Below, one piece after another: positions 49,541 to 58,913 of a stretch of DNA of 64,000 nt (the stretch's first letter is position 1; the number at the start of each line of letters is the position of its first letter). The translations under genes were made by a program, and so were the position numbers. The notes under the pieces were generated by a model. That model did no database searches, was not told the origin of the DNA, and saw nothing but the letters and a program-made list of their open reading frames with translations. Source of the stretch: Pseudoalteromonas ostreae. GTDB taxonomy: Bacteria; Pseudomonadota; Gammaproteobacteria; Enterobacterales; Alteromonadaceae. The stretch lies in the NCBI RefSeq assembly GCF_018069805.1, contig NZ_JAGPYN010000015.1:62001-126000 (forward strand), given 5' to 3'.

Positions 49541-50541
49541 TATGGAGCCATCCCCTTCACTTTAATGCCATTCTCTGACGCCATAATCAATTGATTTTCA
49601 AAAATAACGGCATCAAGAATTGCTTTACCATCCGCTAACTGCTCAATAGTAAGTTGATTATTTTTATAGTGGAAAATTACACCGCTGTTGGCAAGTAACA
49701 ACCATTGATTATCACCGCTGGCAATAATACTATTGATTGTGGCTGTTTTATTATTACTTATTGGTTGCCATTGCTCACCTACCTGACGGCTAAAAATATT
49801 GCCTCTTAAGCCCGCAACTATTTCTTGCCCTTGCTCATCACTGGCATAAGCAAAAAAAGAACCTTGGTAGATTTCTTCATTGCGTTGCCAAGTTTTTCCG
49901 TTGTCTATACTGTGCGCTAACAAACCCATTTCGCCCACTAACATAAGTTTATCATTTGTTGTCACAATACGATTAAAGTGCGGCAATATTGATGCAGTTT
50001 CGGCTTCATAGCCTTGTGGATCTGATTCTTTTAAATCATTTAAGTAATCTTTATCATCAGCAAATAATAAAGAATCTAGAAAACGTTTTTGCCAATGTTT
50101 GCCACCATCATTGGTTTCATAAAACATACCATATGCACCCACTGCAAAGCCGTGAAGTTTACTGGTAAATAAAATATCTAAGCAGGGTTTATCTAATTGC
50201 GTGTTCACCTGTTGCAACTGCCAGGTTGCGCCACCATTATTGGTATGAATAATCGTCGCATCATGCCCACAAGCCCAACCCAGTTCAGCTCCACTAAAAG
50301 TAACTGCTGTTAATAACACTTGCGTTGGCACGCTCGCTTGTTGCCAATTTTTTGCATTACTGCTTGTAATGATAGTGCCATGTTTCCCTACAGCAACCAG
50401 TTGCTTTCCTGTGTATTCAATATCAGTCAACAGGGTTTTATCTGCTTTAGGTGCGACAATTGCAGCAAGTGGTTCAGCAGCAATAGAAGGAGTTAAAAGG
50501 CTCGCCACAACGGCAAGACCTGCATAAAGCATGTACTTCAT
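49540..50541 (-). CDS. periplasmic YCF48/BNR beta-propeller protein
   Basis: The 333-residue protein has a signal peptide (MKYMLYAGLAVVASLLTPSIAA). Repeated WxxQ/BNR-like blades follow, for example TDIEYTGKQLVAVGKHG, IIHTNNGGATWQLQ, YETNDGGKHWQK and HSIDNGKTWQRN. These match the YCF48/Hcf136 propeller family. The first cyanobacterial member assembles photosystem II, but non-phototrophic relatives occur beside RND exporters. It is translationally coupled to the exporter (one-base overlap), suggesting a periplasmic partner of it (inference). Confidence 0.82.
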   Translation of the reverse strand: MKYMLYAGLAVVASLLTPSIAAEPLAAIVAPKADKTLLTDIEYTGKQLVAVGKHGTIITSSNAKNWQQASVPTQVLLTAVTFSGAELGWACGHDATIIHTNNGGATWQLQQVNTQLDKPCLDILFTSKLHGFAVGAYGMFYETNDGGKHWQKRFLDSLLFADDKDYLNDLKESDPQGYEAETASILPHFNRIVTTNDKLMLVGEMGLLAHSIDNGKTWQRNEEIYQGSFFAYASDEQGQEIVAGLRGNIFSRQVGEQWQPISNNKTATINSIIASGDNQWLLLANSGVIFHYKNNQLTIEQLADGKAILDAVIFENQLIMASENGIKVKGMAP

Positions 50542-50654
50542 ATATTAAAATCGCCTTGAAAAGAATGTGTTTGTCGGTATATAACGGCAGTCGGGGAACT
50601 CGTAAATGCCATGACCCAATGCGTTTAGAGTGACAAACGCGATGTGAAACAATA

Positions 50655-50686
50655 ATAAAAGCACCTAGATAATTCCAGGTGCTTAG
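50655..50686 (-). terminator. hairpin/terminator between DUF1329 and YCF48 genes
   Basis: AAGCACCT / AGGTGCTT makes an 8-bp stem with a 10-base loop. The minus-strand tail reads TTTTATTATT. It starts 9 bases after the DUF1329 stop and could attenuate the distal YCF48 and RND genes. Confidence 0.6.
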
Positions 50687-50692
50687 AGAGTA

Positions 50693-52057
50693 TTAACGAC
50701 CTTCGCGGCGCAGTGCACTTGAGGTAAATTCATTATCATTAAACGATTGTGAAAAATCATACATTTTTTCTTGGTTATCTAAACCAATCGCTAAGTAACG
50801 GCGAGAATTCAAATCGTAGTAAACGTCTAACGTACTCCAGTTAGTAAGTGCATCGTAATAGTTAATTGTATGAGCCATTGCTACACGGTACATTTGGTCA
50901 CGGTTATCATAAATATCCGTCACTTGAACTTGCCAGCTATCTTCATCAATATAAAATACGCGTTTCTTATAAATATGACGTGTATCGCCCTTTAGGTTCG
51001 CTTCCACCACCCAAACACGGTGCTTTTCATAGCGCACATGTTCTGGGTTAATATGACCAGCCATCAAAATATCATCATACTGTAGCTTATCACTGTGTAG
51101 CTTATAATTATTGTATGGTACATAAAGCTCTTGCTTACCTTTGAGCGTCCATGTGTAGCGGTTTGGCGAACCATTAAACATATCGAAATCATCGGTTGTA
51201 CGTAAGCTATCAGCTGCGGTTCCGGGTGCATCATAAGCAACATTTGGTGCACGACGAACACGACGTTGGCCTGAATTGTAAGTCCACGCTTGCCGAGGAG
51301 TTAAAATCTGGTCCATGGTTTCATGAACTAATAGTGCTGTACCTGCTAAACGTGCAGGTTCGGTGACTTTTTGTTTAAACTTAAACAAAATATTTGATTC
51401 TTGTAACTCTGCTGGTGTCGCTTTTGGATCTGAATACTTAACTAAAAGTTGCTCATCAAAACCAACCATATTATACGAACCCGACGCAGTAGGGGCTGCT
51501 TGACCGCCAAAACGCTCAATTGACAGACCACGATAGCGCAATAAATGGTTCCAGATTGCCTCTAAGCCAGTTTTTGGAATAGGAAAAGGAATACCAATTG
51601 CAGTATTTTTTATCCCATTACCTTCTTCTATCAACTCTGCAGTTGGTGCGTATTGTTTTGTCGCATCATAGACAAACTGAGGGTTTGACGCACTGCGATG
51701 AGTAGTATAGATATTCATTTTAAAGGTATCTGGATACGCTTCAAAAAGAGCTACTTGACCAGGACTTAAGTTCGCTTTGTATTTACCAACATTTGATTTA
51801 TCAATGGTGAAAAGTACTTTGTCGTCAGCATACGGATCAGGATGATACATCCCCGGTGTATAACCTGCTGGTGCTTTAGTGATTCCGCCTGTCCACGCAG
51901 GAATAGAGCCGTCAGCGTTGGCTGCTTTTTCACCACCTAATGGGGTTAGATCTGCCCCTAAGCGCGCAACTTCTTCACTGGTCATTTTGGCAACGACCGC
52001 TGTTGTAGAAAATAAACTACAAAGCGTTACTGCAATGAGGGTAGGTTTTTTTATCAT
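50693..52057 (-). CDS. DUF1329 periplasmic protein, LolA/LolB-like fold family
   Basis: A 454-residue protein with a signal peptide (MIKKPTLIAVTLCSLFSTTAVVA, no lipobox at the site). Family landmarks include LGADLTPLGGEKAANADG, PAWTGGI, QRRVRRAPNVAYDAP and FNGSPNRYTWTLKGKQELYVPYNNY. DUF1329 is related to outer-membrane lipoprotein-sorting proteins (established at family level). The start at 52057 has GGGG 7 bases upstream; the adjacent ATG at 52060 is nearly as good. A longer in-frame upstream extension would overlap the DUF1302 gene. It follows DUF1302 by 10 bases, so the two are one operon. Confidence 0.87.
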   Translation of the reverse strand: MIKKPTLIAVTLCSLFSTTAVVAKMTSEEVARLGADLTPLGGEKAANADGSIPAWTGGITKAPAGYTPGMYHPDPYADDKVLFTIDKSNVGKYKANLSPGQVALFEAYPDTFKMNIYTTHRSASNPQFVYDATKQYAPTAELIEEGNGIKNTAIGIPFPIPKTGLEAIWNHLLRYRGLSIERFGGQAAPTASGSYNMVGFDEQLLVKYSDPKATPAELQESNILFKFKQKVTEPARLAGTALLVHETMDQILTPRQAWTYNSGQRRVRRAPNVAYDAPGTAADSLRTTDDFDMFNGSPNRYTWTLKGKQELYVPYNNYKLHSDKLQYDDILMAGHINPEHVRYEKHRVWVVEANLKGDTRHIYKKRVFYIDEDSWQVQVTDIYDNRDQMYRVAMAHTINYYDALTNWSTLDVYYDLNSRRYLAIGLDNQEKMYDFSQSFNDNEFTSSALRREGR

Positions 52058-52067
52058 CATGATACCC

Positions 52068-54164
52068 CTAAATTGAATATTTAATATTAAAAGAAACGAA
52101 ATCGCGGTCTGAGAAAGTATTGATATCTCCGCCACCCCAGAATGAGTTATAGCTAACGTCAAATGACCACGCATTTTGATAAGTAAAGCTGCCAGTAATA
52201 CCTAGTGATTTACGATCTTCAATGAACAAGAACATTGGATCAGGTGTACTACCGTTGACATCGTGAGAGAATACAAAACGTGGTGAAAAGTTAATGCCAT
52301 TATAAAAGTTAAAATAATCACCTTTGGCAATTAGCCTATAGCCCCATGATGTGCCGGTAGCGAACTCCTTTTGCTCAGGTCCATTTGATAAAGCCATGTG
52401 TAGCGCAGAGTAATCATCCGCATTAGGGCCTGTCATAGTACCACTTCGGCCAGTTCCAGAGATGTTTAAGCGTACTTCATCGTATTCTGGCATACCATTA
52501 ATATGTACGCCCCCCACTTCTCCGACAACAGCCCAGCTATCTGCACCTAATGATGGACCAAATAAATGCGTCGCCGTAAACTGGAGTTGTGATGTGTTAC
52601 GCTCAATGTAACCTTTTGCTAATTCGCCTGCCCCTACAACGCTAATCGCGTCACCTGGACTCATTTGTGAAATACCTGCAAACTCAGGGCGAAGACCTGC
52701 TAATGCTAATTGCTCAGGCATAGCGGCATAAAGTAGTTCTACATCATCGATTTGTAATGGCTCGTTTTCACGGAAAGTGAACTCACCTGCAAACGCTGTT
52801 TCACCTAATGATGTGTTAAAGCTTAATCCATAGAGTTTAATATCTTCTGGATACTCATTGGTAGCTTTAGCAAATGCTTTTAAATCAGAAACATTATCTG
52901 ATGTAATTTTAGTCGTTGAAAGCATCGCTAAATCTTGAGCCAATGATGCTTGTGCAAAATTCGATACCCGCCCAGAGATAAGCGGGCGACGACTATGGTA
53001 ATTCACATGATAAAGTGCAACCTCAGTGTCATTAAACTCAGGTAGAAACATCCCTAAACGTAAGCCATATTGACCACCATCATCAGGTTCAGTTTTACCA
53101 TCATCCCCTTTGCCTTTAAGCGCTACTTTGGTAGGGTATGCAAGATACGTATTTACCAATAATTTTTGCCCCTCAGGACTTGCAGGATCAATCCCTTTAG
53201 CAGCAGCGGCTTGACCAAAAGTGGTCATTAGATTATTTAAGCTATCCGTTAAAAACGCTAAATCGATATCAGGATTGGAGGTAAAACCAAGCTGTACATT
53301 TTGCTGATAACCATTTTCAGCGGCAAAGTCATTGGTTGAAAAATACGTTCCAGCTGCTGGTAAGCGTGTTTCATGCCATTGATATTGATAAAAGCCTTCT
53401 AAAGTCACATTTTCAGTGATACCTAATGACGCCCATAGCATACCAACCGGAATAAATGCTTCTTTTAACTCAGCGCCTGGTGCTTTTAATCGGTCAATAT
53501 CGACTGGGTTTACGTTAATACCGTGCGTGATTAATGTGCTTTCACCCCAGTTAATAACTTGCTGGCCAATACGAATAGAAAGTGGGTTTTTACCCTCGTT
53601 CAAGTCAAAATTAGCCCATATATATGCATCTAATAAACGAATGTCTGCACAACTTTGTTTTTTTGTATCTTTATCATCACAAGGGTCAACTCCTTTACCT
53701 GATGTTGGATTAACATAAGCACGATCGCTGTCCATTAATTCAAAGTCATAAAAATACATAAAACGAGTAAACAGGCCGTAATTATCTTTGCTAATAGATA
53801 AATCGTGTGTTCCTTTCAAAAGCTTTGAAAAAGAATTACCACTGTCGAAGTTTAATCCGCCTGCATCACCATTATTAGAATAAGAGCCAGGTTGAGCCCA
53901 AACATCTTGTGCTGAATAAATCGGATTTATAGCTGAGTTATAACCGGTCCAATCAAAAGACGGGTTGTTACTTTTACCTATTAAGTTAAAGTTTCGATCT
54001 TCAACACGAATACTTTGCCCATAAGAAAAAGTAGAGTCGAAGGTTATGTCAAACCCTCCGGCCTCAAATGTTGCAGCCTGTGTGTGTGCTGCTGATAACC
54101 CTAAAGTAGCAGTTGCTATGGCTAGTACTAGTTTATTTTTAACAAAAAGCGATCTTCTTATCAT
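52068..54164 (-). CDS. DUF1302 outer-membrane beta-barrel protein
   Basis: A 698-residue protein with a signal peptide ending AHTQA (about 30). The rest is rich in alternating beta segments, with the family signature IGQQVINWGEST and terminal strand RDFVSFNIKYSI. These fit an outer-membrane barrel. DUF1302 proteins regularly neighbour DUF1329 proteins. The ribosome site is a strong G6 run 8 bases before the ATG. Two cysteines (DPCDD and SCAD) lie in a probable surface loop. Substrate unknown. Confidence 0.87.
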   Translation of the reverse strand: MIRRSLFVKNKLVLAIATATLGLSAAHTQAATFEAGGFDITFDSTFSYGQSIRVEDRNFNLIGKSNNPSFDWTGYNSAINPIYSAQDVWAQPGSYSNNGDAGGLNFDSGNSFSKLLKGTHDLSISKDNYGLFTRFMYFYDFELMDSDRAYVNPTSGKGVDPCDDKDTKKQSCADIRLLDAYIWANFDLNEGKNPLSIRIGQQVINWGESTLITHGINVNPVDIDRLKAPGAELKEAFIPVGMLWASLGITENVTLEGFYQYQWHETRLPAAGTYFSTNDFAAENGYQQNVQLGFTSNPDIDLAFLTDSLNNLMTTFGQAAAAKGIDPASPEGQKLLVNTYLAYPTKVALKGKGDDGKTEPDDGGQYGLRLGMFLPEFNDTEVALYHVNYHSRRPLISGRVSNFAQASLAQDLAMLSTTKITSDNVSDLKAFAKATNEYPEDIKLYGLSFNTSLGETAFAGEFTFRENEPLQIDDVELLYAAMPEQLALAGLRPEFAGISQMSPGDAISVVGAGELAKGYIERNTSQLQFTATHLFGPSLGADSWAVVGEVGGVHINGMPEYDEVRLNISGTGRSGTMTGPNADDYSALHMALSNGPEQKEFATGTSWGYRLIAKGDYFNFYNGINFSPRFVFSHDVNGSTPDPMFLFIEDRKSLGITGSFTYQNAWSFDVSYNSFWGGGDINTFSDRDFVSFNIKYSI

Positions 54165-54257
54165 TGTGTGTCCCCCCTGTCGCGGGTAATTTTGTGATCA
54201 AGTTATTGTTTTTAGTGTAGTCGTAACGATAGAAGCGAAATAAAGAAATTACAAATA

Positions 54258-54267
54258 GAACGCGTTC
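54258..54267. promoter_or_regulatory. perfect palindrome GAACGCGTTC upstream of DUF1302
   Basis: A 10-bp perfect palindrome about 95-103 bases upstream of the DUF1302 start, within the likely promoter zone. It could be an operator half or dyad; no regulator is identified. Confidence 0.3.
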
Positions 54268-54307
54268 AATCGGTCATAATTTTTCTGTTTAATTAACGTT
54301 TACCTAA

Positions 54308-54325
54308 TGGTAAGACGTCCTACCA
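54308..54325. promoter_or_regulatory. 18-bp near-perfect palindrome upstream of DUF1302, candidate operator
   Basis: TGGTAAGACGTCCTACCA is symmetric at 8 of 9 base pairs. It lies 144-161 bases upstream of the DUF1302 start. The TGGT...ACCA arms resemble sites of GntR-family regulators. The symmetry is seen; the regulator is inferred. Confidence 0.4.
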
Positions 54326-54410
54326 GATAATTTATACACGTAAATTAACAATAGAACAAATCGAATTAACAAAAAAACAATGTTATAAGTAATTATTTTA
54401 AAATATTGTT

Positions 54411-54632
54411 TTAAGCAACGCGCTCCAAACGTAAAAATTTATGTTCTGGGGTAAGCAACAGTCGAAAGCGCCCTCTTACTCCTAAAGAAGAAATAAAAGG
54501 ACGCAAATGGCTGGCGGCAAAACGAACTTTTTTACCACCATCTTCAATTACTTGAACCGATGTATACTTACCTTCATAGTAATCCATACACTGTTTGTAA
54601 GTTAGGTTCAGCAAAAAATAATATTCAACCAT
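54411..54632 (-). CDS. DUF2835 family protein
   Basis: This 73-residue protein matches DUF2835: YYFLLNLTYKQCMDYYEG, then LRPFISSLGVRGRFRLLLTPEHK. It is basic and compact, with no membrane segment. It starts 3 bases after pepN ends, so it is co-transcribed. Function unknown. Confidence 0.85.
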   Translation of the reverse strand: MVEYYFLLNLTYKQCMDYYEGKYTSVQVIEDGGKKVRFAASHLRPFISSLGVRGRFRLLLTPEHKFLRLERVA

Positions 54633-54635
54633 AAT

Positions 54636-57224
54636 TTATTGCAGTGCTTTGTCAACTTTTTCAAACAAGTCGTCACTTAAGTTATCAAGTAAAGCAAGGC
54701 GTTGTAGCTGAGCTTTAATAGCAACCGAACGTACTTCATCGTATCTACGCCATGACATAAATGGTGTTAACATACGTGATGCATTTTGTGGGTTGATTGC
54801 ATTAAGCTTAACCAATAAGTCGCCTAACAATTGATAACCTGCGCCATCTTCACGGTGAAACTGTGCGGTATTAAAATGGCTAAAACTGCCCACTAATGCC
54901 CTAACACGGTTTGGGTTTGAAAAATCAAAACAAGGGTGTTCATATAATTTCTTGATATTAGTAATGGCGTCATCGCCACCTTGCATTGCTTGCAATGCAA
55001 ACCACTTATCCATCACTAACACATCATGGCGCCACTGACTGTCAAATTGATTTAACAACTCTTTTGCTAATGGGTTATCAGCTTTTACCACCGCACTGAG
55101 CGCAGCGAGTACATTGGTCATATTGTGTGAGTTAGCAGTACTTACAAGAAGTTGATTGGTATCAAGCTCATTTATTTTTGCCAAATAATGTAAGCACATA
55201 CCTTTTAATGCACGTATAGCGACAGCCGTTGCACTCACCGAGCCGTCATCAATTAGACTTTGATAACAATCTAAGAACTCACTACGCAGTTGCTGAGCAA
55301 TTTGTAACTCAAACTGGTTTGTTACCGCGACCAATTGCTCAACAGGGATCACATTAAACTCAGCAGCGAGGGTATCAAAACTAGGCAGCTTTAATAGTTC
55401 TGCGACTAAAGCTAAATCCCCCTCCTGATCAACTAACAAACTACGTAATGCAGCAATAATTGCTGGTTCTAATTGATTGTTTACAGGTGTTGCAATGGCC
55501 TCTTTAACCGCCCCTATGAACAATTGTTGTTGAGCATCCCAACGCGAAAAGTCACTGCGAGCAAAGCGCATAATGTGTAGCAATTCAGTGGCTACACTTT
55601 GTTGCTCAACAATGCACGGCGCTGAGAAATCTTCTAATAGGACTGCGACTGGTTTCGCACTTAAACCATCAAATCTAAATGTTTGCTGCGCAGTTGTGAC
55701 ATCTAAAACATGCTCAATTGGCTGTCCTTCAAACTGCAAAGGGACAGACTCGCCCTGTTGATCAAGTAGCTCGATAGCAAATGGGATATGTAATGGCGCA
55801 TTATCTGGCTGATTAATAGGTGCGAGTTGCTCTATATGTAGTGAAAAAGTACCGCTGTCATACTCTTGCTTGACGATTAGTCGCGGGGTGCCTGCTTGAC
55901 TATACCAACATTTAAACTGAGCCAAATCTATACCTGAGGCATCACTCATAGCTGCAACAAAATCATCGCAGGTAACAGCTTGCCCATCATGACGTTTAAA
56001 ATACAGTACCATGCCCTGCTGGAACTTTTCTTCCCCCAATAACGTGTGCATCATGCGAATAACTTCAGCGCCTTTGTCATACACAGTCACTGTATAGAAG
56101 TTATTCATTTCAATGACTTGTTCAGGACGGATCGGATGTGCCATTGGGCCTGCATCTTCACTAAATTGATGCGTACGCATTACTTTTACCGCATCAATAC
56201 GATTCAATGCCCGCGAGCCTAGATCACTACTAAACTCTTGATCGCGAAAAACAGTTAAGCCTTCTTTTAGCGACAGTTGAAACCAATCACGACAGGTCAC
56301 TCGATTTCCTGTCCAGTTATGAAAATATTCATGGCCAACAATTGACTCTATAGTGTGATAATCTTTATCGGTGGCGGTTTCTTGATTAGCCAACACGCAT
56401 TTAGAATTAAAGATATTGAGGCCTTTATTTTCCATCGCCCCCATATTGAAAAAATCCACAGCAACGATCATATAAATATCTAAATCATACTCAAGATTAA
56501 AACGCTGCTCATCCCACTGCATTGATTTTTTAAGTGATGCCATGGCATGAGGGGTTTTCGGTAAATTCCCTTTATCAACAAACAAGGCTAAATCAATTGT
56601 ACGACCACTTTGCGTAACAAAGGTATCTTCAAGTACATCAAAGTCTCCTGCAACAAGTGCAAACAAGTAACTTGGTTTTTTGAATGGATCTTGCCATTTT
56701 GCAAAGTGACGGCCATTGTCTAATTTACCTTCCGTTAATTTATTACCATTTGACAATAAATGAGTAAATTGCTCGTCAGCAATAATAGTCACATCAAAGC
56801 TTGCAAGTACGTCTGGACGGTCAAGATAGTAGGTTATTTTTCTAAAACCTTGCGCTTCACATTGTGTGCAATACGCGCCGCCGGATAAATATAACCCTTC
56901 TAGCGAAGTGTTCGTTGTTGGTGAGATTTCATTAACGATTGTAAGCTGACATTGCGCTGGTAAATTATGGATCACAAGCTGCTCATCACGTAGCTCATAA
57001 TCTGTATATGCGATGTTATCTACCGTAATTGAAATCAGCGTCAAATCAATACCATCAAGCACTAAATCAGCCACACCTGCTATTTTTTTCGTGATCGTCA
57101 TTACATTCGTGACACGGGTGCTTAATGGCAATAAATCGAAGGTCAAATCAACGTGTTCAATTAAAAATAGTGGAGCTTGGTAATCTTTAAGATACTGTGC
57201 TTGAGGTTTTTTTAATGCAGTCAT
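54636..57224 (-). CDS. pepN: aminopeptidase N (M1 family)
   Basis: This 862-residue zinc aminopeptidase removes N-terminal residues from peptides. The GAMEN exopeptidase motif is MGAMENKGLN and the zinc site is HEYFHNWTGNR with the downstream Glu in LKEGLTVFRDQEF. The four-domain length (E. coli 870) is complete. The ATG at 57224 has GGAG 6 bases upstream and aligns with E. coli PepN; an upstream in-frame ATG adds four residues without support. Confidence 0.96.
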   Translation of the reverse strand: MTALKKPQAQYLKDYQAPLFLIEHVDLTFDLLPLSTRVTNVMTITKKIAGVADLVLDGIDLTLISITVDNIAYTDYELRDEQLVIHNLPAQCQLTIVNEISPTTNTSLEGLYLSGGAYCTQCEAQGFRKITYYLDRPDVLASFDVTIIADEQFTHLLSNGNKLTEGKLDNGRHFAKWQDPFKKPSYLFALVAGDFDVLEDTFVTQSGRTIDLALFVDKGNLPKTPHAMASLKKSMQWDEQRFNLEYDLDIYMIVAVDFFNMGAMENKGLNIFNSKCVLANQETATDKDYHTIESIVGHEYFHNWTGNRVTCRDWFQLSLKEGLTVFRDQEFSSDLGSRALNRIDAVKVMRTHQFSEDAGPMAHPIRPEQVIEMNNFYTVTVYDKGAEVIRMMHTLLGEEKFQQGMVLYFKRHDGQAVTCDDFVAAMSDASGIDLAQFKCWYSQAGTPRLIVKQEYDSGTFSLHIEQLAPINQPDNAPLHIPFAIELLDQQGESVPLQFEGQPIEHVLDVTTAQQTFRFDGLSAKPVAVLLEDFSAPCIVEQQSVATELLHIMRFARSDFSRWDAQQQLFIGAVKEAIATPVNNQLEPAIIAALRSLLVDQEGDLALVAELLKLPSFDTLAAEFNVIPVEQLVAVTNQFELQIAQQLRSEFLDCYQSLIDDGSVSATAVAIRALKGMCLHYLAKINELDTNQLLVSTANSHNMTNVLAALSAVVKADNPLAKELLNQFDSQWRHDVLVMDKWFALQAMQGGDDAITNIKKLYEHPCFDFSNPNRVRALVGSFSHFNTAQFHREDGAGYQLLGDLLVKLNAINPQNASRMLTPFMSWRRYDEVRSVAIKAQLQRLALLDNLSDDLFEKVDKALQ

Positions 57225-57267
57225 GTGAAACTCCAAAATGGCTCCTCTTAGTAGAGGAGCGTATAAT

Positions 57268-58731
57268 TTATGGCTGTTTTTTTGGCTTAATACGTAAAAT
57301 TTTAATGCCTAGGTAAGCATAAATAACAGCTAAGAATGGATTGATAAGATTAAAAAATGCGTACAGCGCATAATCAAATGGGTTGATCAATAATACGCTT
57401 TGCATATATGCACCACAGGTATTCCAAGGGATCAAAGGGCTGGTGATCGTCCCGCCATCTTCTAATGTTCTTGATAAGTTAACAGGCTTTAAACCACGGT
57501 TTTCATATTCTTCTTTAAACATCCGACCAGGAACCACAATCGCGATATACTGATCAGCAGCAATTACATTAGTACCAATACAGGTCGCGATCGTCGCGGT
57601 GATCAACGAACCAGTGCTTTTCGCAATTTTTAGAATGCTTTTTACAAAAATATCCAGCAAGCCTGTTTTTTCCATAATGGCGCCAAACATCAATGCCGTC
57701 ATGATCAACCACGTTGTAGTTAACATGCCAGACATTCCGCCACCACTGAGTAATGAATCCATTTTTTCATCGCCAGTTATAATACTAAAGCCATCAAAAA
57801 AAGTACTCCAAACTAATTTAAAATAACCAACAACTTGCCCTTGAGAGCCATCAATTTGCGTTGCAATTAAGTCTGATTGAAAAATCATAGCCCATACAGC
57901 ACCAAGTACCGCACCGATTGAAATAGCCGGGAATGCAGGCATTTTTCTAATTGCTAACACCAATAAAACAGCCAGTGGCACTAGCATCTCCACCCCTAGA
58001 TTAAAGTTTTGCTGTAAAATAGCGGTTATTTCATCAATACGTCCAGCCTCACTTGACGCTGTGGCATTAAAGCCCATAAAAATAAAGATGATTAATGCAA
58101 TCACAAAACTTGGTACAGTTGTCCATAGCATATGGTGAATATGCTCGAATAAATCAGCTCCAACAACCGCAGGGGCTAAATTTGTTGTTTCAGACAGTGG
58201 ACTGAGTTTATCGCCAAAATATGCTCCTGATATAACAGCACCTGCTGTGACTGTTTGCTCTAATCCAAGCCCAGTAGCCACACCAAGTAGCGCCACACCT
58301 ATCGTTGCCGCCGTGGTCCATGAACTGCCAATACTCATTGCTACAATGCCACAAATTAAACAGCTTGCAGCGTAAAACCAACTAGGATTAATTACCTGCA
58401 AACCATAATAAATAAGTGTAGGAACAGTGCCTGACAGCAACCAAGTGCCGATAAGAGCTCCAACCATTAATAAAATTAATATAGCCCCCAAAGATAGAGT
58501 GATCCCTTCGATCATTGCTTGTTCAAGTTTTTTCCAAGTGTAGCCATTTTTAAGGCCAATAAGTGCAGCTGTAAATGTAGCAAACAGTAGCGCAATTTGA
58601 TTCGGTCCTGATGAGGAACTATCGCCAAATAAATAGACCGCTGCGCCTAATAAACAGATAAGTACAGAAATGGGGATCAGGGCATCGAAAAAGCTGGCCT
58701 GTTGGATGGGTTTTTCTTTTTGTGAATTCAA
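57268..58731 (-). CDS. nhaC: Na+/H+ antiporter NhaC family
   Basis: This 487-residue antiporter has about twelve membrane helices. Family motifs include SIGSSWTTAATIGVALLG, SGAYFGDKLSPLSETTNLAP and GVATGLGLEQT. It would export sodium in exchange for protons, fitting a marine habitat. TTG at 58731 is preferred because AGGAG lies exactly 8 bases upstream. The ATG seven codons earlier (58752) has no ribosome site, and would itself contain the AGGAG within its coding sequence. Confidence 0.85.
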   Translation of the reverse strand: MNSQKEKPIQQASFFDALIPISVLICLLGAAVYLFGDSSSSGPNQIALLFATFTAALIGLKNGYTWKKLEQAMIEGITLSLGAILILLMVGALIGTWLLSGTVPTLIYYGLQVINPSWFYAASCLICGIVAMSIGSSWTTAATIGVALLGVATGLGLEQTVTAGAVISGAYFGDKLSPLSETTNLAPAVVGADLFEHIHHMLWTTVPSFVIALIIFIFMGFNATASSEAGRIDEITAILQQNFNLGVEMLVPLAVLLVLAIRKMPAFPAISIGAVLGAVWAMIFQSDLIATQIDGSQGQVVGYFKLVWSTFFDGFSIITGDEKMDSLLSGGGMSGMLTTTWLIMTALMFGAIMEKTGLLDIFVKSILKIAKSTGSLITATIATCIGTNVIAADQYIAIVVPGRMFKEEYENRGLKPVNLSRTLEDGGTITSPLIPWNTCGAYMQSVLLINPFDYALYAFFNLINPFLAVIYAYLGIKILRIKPKKQP

Positions 58732-58870
58732 AATTAAGACTCCTACGCGCATTTATATACACGTTTAATTATTATTTTTTAGCACAGACGCGACACTTAG
58801 CCTAACTAAGTTACTTACTTTTGTCAGCGTTTAATCAGCAATTATAGCAATATCAAGAGTTTTAGGCAGC

Positions 58871-58895
58871 AAAAAAGGCGCCAAAGCGCCTTTTT
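58871..58895 (-). terminator. terminator after prc
   Basis: GGCGC-CAAA-GCGCC forms a 5-bp GC stem extended by A/T pairs, with T6 on the minus side. It lies 18 bases after the prc stop, before divergent-order nhaC's leader region. Confidence 0.85.
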
Positions 58896-58913
58896 ATTAC
58901 TCTATAAAACGAG

